Below are positions 42,265 through 50,700 of a stretch of DNA of 64,000 bases, in pieces (positions within the stretch are counted from its first letter, which is position 1; each line of letters opens with the position of its first letter). The stretch covers positions 66,377-130,376 of the forward strand of contig CAYRYU010000007.1 in NCBI GenBank assembly GCA_964428355.1, written 5' to 3'. Position numbers and translations under genes: made by a program. The stretch is from CAYRYU01 sp964428355. Its GTDB lineage: Bacteria > Muiribacteriota > Ozemobacteria > Ozemobacterales > Ozemobacteraceae. The notes under the pieces are model-generated. The model did no database searches and was not told the DNA's origin. It saw only the letters and a program-made list of their open reading frames with translations.

Positions 42265-43914
42265 ATGTCCGACGAACAAACTGTTTCCACTCCTGAGCTG
42301 AGCCTGGACGCACGTTGCGCCCATCTCGAAAAGCGCCTCGCGGTTTCCAAGGGAATCGACGACATCATCGAGGGCTGTCAGGCCGGCCAGAAAAACCTGG
42401 CATATACGATCGAGTTGATCTTCGATTTCATCGAGAATTCCCTCGGCCCCAAGGCGGCCTTCTTCAGGACGCAGAATGAAGACCTCGCCCTTTCGGTTTT
42501 CGCCCGCGGCACCAAGGAGGAAACCCTCGAGAGCTTGATCCCCGACCTTCTTTCAACTGGGGAAAAACGGACCAAGACGGTCGATGGAAGCGCCTGGTTC
42601 GTCATGGCACTCGACATCGCCGGAGAAACCATCGGCTCCTTCGGGTTGGCATACGACGAAAAGGAGTCCCGAAAGCCCGAAATCGTCTTCGACCTGATGA
42701 CCGCCGTGGCCGAAGAGATGGACAACTTCTTCTACGACATCCACCGCAGCCGCTACAAGTATCTGACGATTCTGGAGATCCAACGGTGCCTCAAGTCGCA
42801 CCTTCTCAACGAAGCTGTCGATATGGCCGTGAACATCATCGGGGACACCATCCCGCTGGACAAGATGGTTCTTTTCTACATCGACGAGGATCTTGATGGC
42901 CGGAAGGCCGTCCAGTATTTCATCTACCAGGATTACAAGAAAACCTACGATTCGTTCGACAACCCTATGCCGGAGCTCGAAAAACTTGTCCGGAGGGGGA
43001 CCGAATGCCTGCTCCCGGGGAACAAGGAGCTGGAGGAGATCTTCCCGAGCCAGGAAATGATGGAAACGATCCTTCTCGATGGCCTTGTCGTTGAAACCCT
43101 TGTCGGAAAGATCCTCTTCAAACCCCCCAAGGGAATCGGGCTTTCCGTCTCGAGTCGCGAGATCATGAAGGTCTTTTCGGAGTCCCTTCGTCAGCGGCTC
43201 GTTGATTTCAACCGGGAAAAGAACCTCCTGCGGCAGTTCTTCTCCCCGGAAGTGACGAGAAAACTGTTGAAAATCAACAACTACAAGGAGGCATACCTCT
43301 CTCCCCGAAAAAAGGATCTCGGCATCCTTTTCTGCGATATCGCGGGTTTCACCAAGCTCAGCGAGCAGATTCTCGTGGAACCCACCCGCATCGCGAAGTT
43401 CATAAATTCTTGGTCCTCCGGGGTCACCGAGCGGCTGTTCCTCCACAACGGCGCTCTGGACAAACTCGTCGGAGACTGCGTTATCGGCCTGTTCGGGCTT
43501 CCGTTTTTTGACCGAAAACCAGAAGAGATCGCGTCCGATGTCCTTCGGGCGGCCCTCGTCATCAGGGAATTCACGATGGAGTTCCTCCACTCCCCAGAAA
43601 ACGCGGAGATACAGAAGTCTCCGATGTTCGCCGATTTCGGAGTAACGATCGGGGTGAATTTCTGCTCGTGTGCAGTGGGTCTGATCGGCCCCAACCAGGA
43701 TTTGACGGCGTTCAGCAGCGGCATGAACAACACCGCCCGCCTCCAGGGAGTTGCGACGCGCGGCGAGATTCTGGCAACCCCCGCGGTCATGGAACTTGCG
43801 CAGAAGGGCGACCCGGGCATGTGGAGATTCGACGGCCCCCATTCCGCAAAGGTTAAAAACGTCAAGGACCCCCTTCCCTATTACAAGCTCTTGAACGAGA
43901 AGCCCATCGGATAG
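42265..43914 (+). CDS. Soluble class III nucleotide cyclase with GAF-like N-terminus
   Basis: 549 residues. The N-terminal 330 residues lack TM segments and contain a GAF-like part (SLGPKAAFFRTQNEDLALSV; later TIPLDKMVLFYIDEDLDG). The cyclase domain spans about 350-540. Metal ligands Asp358 (FCDIAGFT) and Asp404 (LVGDCVIGLFG), Lys400, and transition-state Asn488 and Arg492 (MNNTARL) are present. The usual base-specifying Asp is Ser485, so the substrate (ATP or GTP) is uncertain. It is expected to work as a homodimer. A second ATG at 42256 is also possible. Confidence 0.9.
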   Translation: MSDEQTVSTPELSLDARCAHLEKRLAVSKGIDDIIEGCQAGQKNLAYTIELIFDFIENSLGPKAAFFRTQNEDLALSVFARGTKEETLESLIPDLLSTGEKRTKTVDGSAWFVMALDIAGETIGSFGLAYDEKESRKPEIVFDLMTAVAEEMDNFFYDIHRSRYKYLTILEIQRCLKSHLLNEAVDMAVNIIGDTIPLDKMVLFYIDEDLDGRKAVQYFIYQDYKKTYDSFDNPMPELEKLVRRGTECLLPGNKELEEIFPSQEMMETILLDGLVVETLVGKILFKPPKGIGLSVSSREIMKVFSESLRQRLVDFNREKNLLRQFFSPEVTRKLLKINNYKEAYLSPRKKDLGILFCDIAGFTKLSEQILVEPTRIAKFINSWSSGVTERLFLHNGALDKLVGDCVIGLFGLPFFDRKPEEIASDVLRAALVIREFTMEFLHSPENAEIQKSPMFADFGVTIGVNFCSCAVGLIGPNQDLTAFSSGMNNTARLQGVATRGEILATPAVMELAQKGDPGMWRFDGPHSAKVKNVKDPLPYYKLLNEKPIG

Positions 43915-44232
43915 GTGCACGGGGTTTCGGGGAGAAAGAGTCGGAAAAGCGCTTCCGAGTCGAGCCGGCCCGGGCAGGGCGGTTGGGTGTTATACATGCT
44001 CGAATGTCGCGATGGTACCCTCTATACCGGCATCACCAACGATCTCGAACGTCGGCTTCGGGAACACAACGAGGGAACAGGCGCCCGCTACACCCGCGGG
44101 CGAGGTCCGTCGAGGGTGGTGTATCGGAAAAGCTGTGTTTCCAAGAGCGAAGCCCTGAAGTTGGAGATGGCCGTCAAATCCTTGTCCCGTGGGGAAAAGC
44201 TGCTTCTGGTCCAGAAGAGCAAGACCGGTTAG
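43915..44232 (+). CDS. GIY-YIG domain protein (YhbQ/UPF0213 type)
   Basis: 105 residues. The GIY-YIG core is read as VLYMLECRDGTLYTGITNDL (about 25-44), followed by RRLREHN with the catalytic Arg and a later Glu in KSEALKLEMAVKSL. Stand-alone proteins of this type are small single-domain nucleases of unclear cellular role. The GTG at 43915 follows the cyclase stop directly; a GTG at 43987 would remove a basic 24-residue extension that the family normally lacks. Confidence 0.88.
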   Translation: MHGVSGRKSRKSASESSRPGQGGWVLYMLECRDGTLYTGITNDLERRLREHNEGTGARYTRGRGPSRVVYRKSCVSKSEALKLEMAVKSLSRGEKLLLVQKSKTG

Positions 44233-44427
44233 GGCATCGCCATTCCAGCTTCGAGCACGCGCCTTGCTGGGCCCCCCTCCTGCGCCATTCCTTTCCGGAC
44301 CGTGCGTCGAGATGGGCTTTGCGGGGTCGGTCAGTCCCCTCGGACTGCGCGTCCGATGCGGGGAGGTGGAATGGCATAGGGGATGCGGGCTTTGTCTTCA
44401 GGGCTGTCGATGACGGAAAACCATTCG

Positions 44428-44456
44428 TTGACCTGGGGGTACCCTTAAAGTATTAT
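44428..44456 (+). promoter_or_regulatory. Sigma70-type promoter of YqiJ-flotillin-ATPase operon
   Basis: TTGACC (44428-44433), 17-bp spacer, TATTAT (44451-44456). The spacer holds the palindrome GGGTACCC. The predicted leader is about 48 nt. Confidence 0.85.
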
Positions 44457-44510
44457 TTGATTCTCGGGCGCTCTGCCCACGATCATTCGCTTTCCAGGAA
44501 ATGAACGAAC

Positions 44511-45521
44511 ATGATGCAGTTTATTTCGGTCTGCCTGGCTCCGGTCAACCTTCCGTACACCATCTTGTTGTCGATCGTGACGTTGTACTGGATTACCGTG
44601 ATCCTGGGCGCGGCGGATCTCGACCTGTTCGGGAGCGGTTCCGATGCAGGGGCCGGGATCGAAGCGGGCGGTGATGCCGGAGGAGAGCTGGATGTCGACG
44701 GTGGCGCAGATCTTTCAGCGGATGCCGGCCCTCAAGCCGATGCCGATCTTCCCTCCGATGGTGATGTGGAGGTCGATGCAGGGGGGGGGGCTGATGCTGG
44801 GGCTGACGCGGGCTCGGGGGGCGATGGTGCTCACGACGCTGACGCGGGTGGAACGGAAGGCGACGCTGGAAGCGGGGATTCCGACGGGACTGGCGAAGGT
44901 GATGGAAGTCACGATGCCCACTCCGGAGATTCCGCTTCCGAAGACGCCACGTCCGGTGATGCCGCTTCCGGGGGAGCCCACATGGGGAACCTCAATTTCG
45001 AGCCTACGACAGGTCTGGAAAGCGTCTTTTCCGGAATCGGGAACTTCTTCAGACTCATCCATCGTGGCCTGGGGCTGGGTCAGAGCCCGTTGACGGTTTT
45101 TTTCAGTTTCTTCGCCCTATCCGCCTGGACGATCTCCCTGCTTGCCAACTTTTTCATGAACAACACATCGATGAATGTCGCCGCGTGGATGTTCTTCCCC
45201 AATATGCTTGTCAGTTTCATTCTTGCCAAGCTCCTATCCGCTCCATTCGGTTTCTTCTTCCGCAAATTCGGATCGGAACACTCCAAGCACGAAAACCTCA
45301 TCGGAAAGGTCTGTGTGATCCGGACCTCGAGGGCCGACACCGGGTTCGGGCAGGCGGAGATACCTACGAAGGGAGCCCCCCTACTCCTGGATGTACGCAC
45401 CAACGAGGGGATTTCCTTGAAACAGGGGCAGAAGGGACTTATCATCTTCCACGACGAAAACAAGGACTTCTATCTTATCCGACCGTTGAATTTCCAGGTT
45501 CCCGACAAAGAAGAAAAATAG
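44511..45521 (+). CDS. yqiJ: YqiJ-like membrane protein with OB fold and acidic linker
   Basis: 336 residues. TM1 (LPYTILLSIVTLYWITVIL) is followed by a 120-residue low-complexity Asp/Gly/Ala/Ser segment (about 38-158), strongly acidic, then two TM segments (VFFSFFALSAWTISLLANFF; MFFPNMLVSFILAKLLSAPF) and a C-terminal OB-fold (KHENLIGKVCVIRTSRADTG to LIIFHDENKDFYLIRPL). The TM-OB part matches YqiJ/NfeD-like proteins, which act with flotillins. The next gene, 26 bp on, is the flotillin. The acidic insert is unusual. Confidence 0.88.
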   Translation: MMQFISVCLAPVNLPYTILLSIVTLYWITVILGAADLDLFGSGSDAGAGIEAGGDAGGELDVDGGADLSADAGPQADADLPSDGDVEVDAGGGADAGADAGSGGDGAHDADAGGTEGDAGSGDSDGTGEGDGSHDAHSGDSASEDATSGDAASGGAHMGNLNFEPTTGLESVFSGIGNFFRLIHRGLGLGQSPLTVFFSFFALSAWTISLLANFFMNNTSMNVAAWMFFPNMLVSFILAKLLSAPFGFFFRKFGSEHSKHENLIGKVCVIRTSRADTGFGQAEIPTKGAPLLLDVRTNEGISLKQGQKGLIIFHDENKDFYLIRPLNFQVPDKEEK

Positions 45522-45546
45522 CTCACTCCCAAGGAGGACCGAAAGA

Positions 45547-47739
45547 ATGGGTTTCGACATCATCTACATCGTGATAGTGATTTGTGCCGTTGGTCTGCTT
45601 TCCGGCGTTGGGGCGTTGGTGGTTTATCTGAAGTGTTTTCACCAGGTCGCCCAGGGAACCGCCCTTATCAGGAACGGAGCGAGTGGACCTTCGGTCACCT
45701 TCTCCGGTTTCCTCGTCTATCCGATCATCCACCGCGTTGAACTGATGGACCTTTCGGTCAAGCGGATCGAGATCGACCGTCGCGGCAAGGAGGGCCTGGT
45801 CTGCCGTGACAACATGCGGGCAGACCTGAAGGTCGCCTTCTTCGTCCGGGTCAACAACACTCCCCAGGCGGTTCTCCAGGTCGCCCAATCGCTGGGCTGC
45901 CGCCGGGCCTCGGATCCCGAAGCCCTGATCGAGCTTTTCGATGCAAAGTTCTCCGAAGCACTCAAGACGGTCGGCAAGAAGTTCGATTTCGTCGATCTGT
46001 ACACCGAAAGGCAGAAGTTCAAGGAGGAGATCGTCGAGGTCATCGGCAAGGACCTCAACGGATACGTCCTCGAGGACGCCGCCATCGACTTCCTCGAACA
46101 GACCCCGGTCGAGCTTCTGAACCCCAACAACATCCTCGACTCGGAGGGCATCAAGAAGATCACGGACCTCACGGCGCAGCAGATGGTTCTGGCCAACCAG
46201 ATCCAGCGGACCAAGGAGAAGACCATCGTACGGCAGGACGTCGAGGCCCGGGAAGCGGTTCTCGAGCTCCAGAGGCAGCAGGCGGAAGCCGAACAGAAGC
46301 AGCAGCGGGAAATCGCTGCAACCATGGCCCGGGAACAGGCCGAAGCCAAGAAGATCCAGCACGAAGAGCGGCTCAAGTCCGAGCGGGCAAGGATCTCGAC
46401 GGACGAGGAGATCCAGATCGCGGAGGAAAACAAGAACCGCCAGATCGTCGTCGCCCGGAAGAACAAGGAGCGCACAGAAGCGGTCGAGACCGAGCGGGTC
46501 GAAAAGGACCGCCAGATGGAGGTCACCGAACGGGAACGGATCGTGACCCTCGCGCAGATCGACAAGAACAAGGCGATCGAGGTCGAGCAGAAGAACATTC
46601 AGGAGGTCATCCGGCAGCGCGTGCAGGTGCAACGCGTGGTCGTCGAAGAGGAAGAGAAGATCAAGGACACCCACGAGTTCGCCACCGCTGAGCGGTCCAA
46701 GAAGGTGACCGTCATCAGGGCGGAAACCGATGCCCAGCAGGCACTGGTCAAGGAGATCAAGAAGGCGGAAGCCGCGCGCGACGCGTCGGTTTTCCAGGCC
46801 GAACAGACATCCATCGAGTGGGAAGCCCAGCGGAAAGCCGCCGAGAAGGAAGCCGAAGCCAAGAAGCTCCTGGCCCTCGCCAAGCAGGCCGAAGTGGCCG
46901 CCCCCGGTATGGCCGAGGTCCAGGTGATGGAATCGAAAGCCGTTGCCATCGAGAAACAGGGAACGGCCGAAGCGGTCGTTCTGGAGAAGAAAGCCCTCGC
47001 CGAGGCCAAGGGAACGGAAGCCCGTGCCCTGGCCCTGGAAAAGCAGGGGCTGGTCGAAGCCAACGTCCTGCAGCAGAAAGCCCTCGCCGAAGCCAAGGGT
47101 ATCGAAGCCCGCGCCGAAGCGATAAAGAAGCAGGGCAATTCCGAAGCCGAGGTCATGGAACTGAAATACGTCGCCGAAGCCAAGGGAATCCAGGAGAAGG
47201 CGAATTCCATGAAACTCCTCGACGTCGTGGGACGCGACCACGAGGAGTTCAAACTGCGGCTGGCCAAGGAGAAGGACATCGAGCTGGCCGAGATCAAGGC
47301 CAACATCGACATCGCCGAGGACCGGGCCCGGATCGTTTCGGAAGCGCTCAAATCCGCCAAGATCGAGATCCTCGGCGGGGAAACGACCTTCTTCGACAAG
47401 ATCGTCAGCGCGACCGTGGCGGGAAAATCGATCGACAGGGTGGTGGAGAGCAGCCGTTCCCTCACCTCGATCAGGGACACCTTCTTCACGGGAGACCCCG
47501 AGGTTTTCCGTGACCGTCTCCGGAAGCTTGTTTCGATGGTGAACGTTTCCACGGAAGATCTGAAGAACCTTTCCGTGACCGCCCTACTTTCCAAAATGCT
47601 GGTTGGAGCTTCGGACTCCAACATCCAGGAGGCGATCCGGGGGATGATCGACAACGCCGGCTCTCTCGGACTGTCGGACAAACTGGTCGGAACGCTCCTC
47701 GCCCTCCCCACGAAAGCGGATCGGAAAACCGACAAGTAG
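45547..47739 (+). CDS. yqiK: Flotillin-like protein YqiK
   Basis: 730 residues. One N-terminal TM (IYIVIVICAVGLLSGVGALV), an SPFH/band 7 domain (about 30-210, with VYPIIHRVELMDLSVKRIEI), then a very long charged coiled coil rich in EA, AEA and EKKALAEAKG repeats (about 210-600) and a C-terminal globular part. Flotillins oligomerise on the inner membrane and organise membrane domains. AAGGAGG lies upstream. It sits in an operon with yqiJ and a giant ATPase, so the three probably form one membrane-associated system. Confidence 0.93.
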   Translation: MGFDIIYIVIVICAVGLLSGVGALVVYLKCFHQVAQGTALIRNGASGPSVTFSGFLVYPIIHRVELMDLSVKRIEIDRRGKEGLVCRDNMRADLKVAFFVRVNNTPQAVLQVAQSLGCRRASDPEALIELFDAKFSEALKTVGKKFDFVDLYTERQKFKEEIVEVIGKDLNGYVLEDAAIDFLEQTPVELLNPNNILDSEGIKKITDLTAQQMVLANQIQRTKEKTIVRQDVEAREAVLELQRQQAEAEQKQQREIAATMAREQAEAKKIQHEERLKSERARISTDEEIQIAEENKNRQIVVARKNKERTEAVETERVEKDRQMEVTERERIVTLAQIDKNKAIEVEQKNIQEVIRQRVQVQRVVVEEEEKIKDTHEFATAERSKKVTVIRAETDAQQALVKEIKKAEAARDASVFQAEQTSIEWEAQRKAAEKEAEAKKLLALAKQAEVAAPGMAEVQVMESKAVAIEKQGTAEAVVLEKKALAEAKGTEARALALEKQGLVEANVLQQKALAEAKGIEARAEAIKKQGNSEAEVMELKYVAEAKGIQEKANSMKLLDVVGRDHEEFKLRLAKEKDIELAEIKANIDIAEDRARIVSEALKSAKIEILGGETTFFDKIVSATVAGKSIDRVVESSRSLTSIRDTFFTGDPEVFRDRLRKLVSMVNVSTEDLKNLSVTALLSKMLVGASDSNIQEAIRGMIDNAGSLGLSDKLVGTLLALPTKADRKTDK

Positions 47740-47774
47740 GCCGTCCCGCCCTTTGGCGACAGGGATAGCGACCG

Positions 47775-50700
47775 ATGACAGAAAACAAGCCAACCCAGGA
47801 TGCTCCCGGGGCCCCCCCGGCCCCTTCCGCGCCCCAACCGGACGGCCTCGACCGCGGAACCTACGAGGTAATCCGGAACCGGCTGCTGACGCAGGGGAAA
47901 GCCCTTCGCGAGCGGCTGGACAAGCTGAACGTCTCGCGGAAGGAGACGTTCGGCTCGATCGAACTCACGCTGTTGAGCACGGAGCGGATCCAGACCCCGC
48001 ACAACTGCGTCCCGCGCGATATGGTTCCGGTCGGGAACAGGTTCATCTTCGGGTACAACGTCTTCTTCGGCCTGAAATCGGAGACCCGGATCTCCGACGT
48101 TTTCGCCGTTTACGAGTTCAACAACGGGAACTTCCGGGAACTGCCCCTCGACCTCATCTCCAACTCCTCCTTCGAAAGCGATTTCAAGGATTTGTACAAG
48201 TATTACAAACAGACGAGGTTCGCCAAGTTCGCCGTCATAGGCCCTCACCTGTTCATGATCTTCCAGGTCGGACGGACTCCCGAGGATATCAAGACCTTCA
48301 AATGGGCGATCCACGAAGACCGCCTCGAGTATCTCGACAACCGGAGCGATCACCAGTACAAGCTTCCCCCCCAGCACGAGTTCGAATGGGTCCGCACCCA
48401 CCGCGATCTCCACCGGTTCGGCACCCATCCGCACATCTCCATCGAAGACCGTATCTTCGTCGAAACGGTGGGCGGCGACCTGACGATCAAGATAGAGGAC
48501 AACACCGAAACCGGCGAGGGAATCTACTCGGAACCCGTCGTCGACAAGGACCAGACACTCGATGACGCCGAGATCTTCTACGCCTCCCTCGGCAACCTGA
48601 TCCTCCTCAAGATCCGGCCCTACCAGGAAAAGGATTTCCGCTACATCGTCTACAGCGAGAAGATCCGCCGCGCCATCAGGCTCGATGCGATCGCGAACGC
48701 CTGCGTCCTGCTTCCCGACAACCAGGGAATCATCTATTCCCACGGATACTATCTGCAGAACGGCGAGCACAAGGAATACGAGGGCGACATCTCCGGCTTG
48801 AAGTTCGAAAGGTTGCTTCCCTCCCCCAACGGAGAAGATTTCCTCTACATGTTCCACAACCCCTCCGCCGGGATGTACATACTGCTTTCGTACAACCTCA
48901 TCGAACAGAAAGTCGACAATCCGCTGATATGCGGTGGGTACTCCCTGTTCGAAGACGGCAAGATGATCAACTTCAAGGAGGCGCGGGAAGCCAGCAAGCA
49001 CCACTCGATCCAGGTCTGGCAGACCCCCTACGTCGGCCCCAACTACGTCGCCCCCGCCAAGCAGGATTCCCTATTGTACAAAATCGGGAATCGCGACATC
49101 GTACGGTGCATGGCCGAGATGCGGGAGGTGATTTCGCTCTGCGAGCGCGACGACACCTTCGCCAACCTCTACCTCGACATCGTCAAGAAGACCGGGGACA
49201 TCCTGGACGCCTATTTCTGGGTCGACAAGCCGGAAGCGTTCAACCCCCGCGAGATCATTCTCGGCATCAAGGAAACCGCCCACAAGGCCGTCGACGAGTT
49301 CGACAAGGTGAACCGCATCCGGAAGGCAACNNNNNNNNNNNNNNNNNNNNNNNNNNNNNNNNNNNNNNNNNNNNNNNNNNNNNNNNNNNNNNNNNNNNNN
49401 NNNNNNNNNNNNNNNNNNNNNNNNNNNNNNGCCAGGGTCGAGAGCCTGAAAACGGGTGCCGAAGCCAAGGTCGCCGACAAGGAAGCACTTGAAGCATCGA
49501 ATGAGCTCCAGATGCTGATCGAGATCGTGGGCAACCTGAAGATCGAGGACGCCGTCCAGCGGACACGGATCATCGACGCCATCTCCCTGGTTTTCGCCCA
49601 GCTCAACCAGATCCGTGCGGGAATAAAACAGCGATCCCAGGAACTCGCCGTCGTCGAGGGACAGGCTGAATTCTCCTCCCAGGTGAAGCTCCTCACACAG
49701 AGCATCGTCAATGCGATCGACGTCTGCGACTCACCCGAAAAGTGCGACGAGATGCTGACCAAGGTCATGGTCCAGATCGAGGAGCTGGAGGGCAAGTTCG
49801 CGGATTTCGACAAGTTCGTGATCGCCCTCTCCGAGAAACGCCAGGAAGCCTACGGTGCTTTCGAATCGCGCAAGGTCGCGCTCGTCGAGGCCCGGACGAA
49901 ACGCGCGAGCGGCCTCATGACCGCGGCCGAACGGATCCTCAAGGGCGTCGAAAGCAGGGCATCCAAGTTCCAATCCCCCAATGAAATCCACGGATTCTTC
50001 GCTTCCGACCTCATGGTCGACAAGATCCGCGACATCGTCGGACAGCTCCGCGGTCTGCACGACTCGGTCAAGGCCGACGATCTCGAAACCAGGTTGAAGA
50101 CCCTCCGCGAAGAGGCCATCCGCCAACTCAAGGACAGGCAGGAACTGTTTTTGGACGGCGAGAACATCCTGAAGCTGGGAAACCACCGGTTTTCCGTGAA
50201 CCGGCAGCCCCTCGACCTCACGACCGTTGTCCGTGACGGGGAGATGTACTTCCACCTTACCGGAACCAACTTCTTCGAAAAGGTCGCCCATCCCGATTTC
50301 GCCGGGTTCCGGCCTTTCTGGAACCAGGAAACCGTGTCGGAAAACGACACGGTCTATCGCGGGGAATACCTGGCCTATTGCGCGTTCAAAGAGCTCGAGA
50401 GCGGCCCCCCCGACTCGGTTTCCCGCCTGAACTCGGCTCCCCCCATGGAAGTCTTCCGGTTCATCCAGAACTTCATGGCCCCGAGATACTCGGAAGGCTA
50501 CACGAAAGGGGTGCACGATCACGATGCCGCGCTGATCCTGAAAACCCTCGTCGAGATCGCCCCTTCCGTAGGGCTCCTCAGATACTCCCCCTCCGCCCGG
50601 ACCCTGGCGGAATTATTCTGGAAGGAGATGGCCAGATCGTCTTTTTTCTGGAGCCAGCTGGGCGAGGATTCCGCGAAAAGCGTCCTGGAGGCCAAACTCC

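Noticed and set aside
45523..47241. 572-codon minus-strand open frame opposite the flotillin gene
   Set aside because: Leu/Asp/Gly-rich antisense of a coiled-coil coding region; a typical shadow.
46599..49004. 801-codon minus-strand open frame across yqiK and the ATPase
   Set aside because: It is antisense to two well-supported genes and crosses their boundary; no domain.
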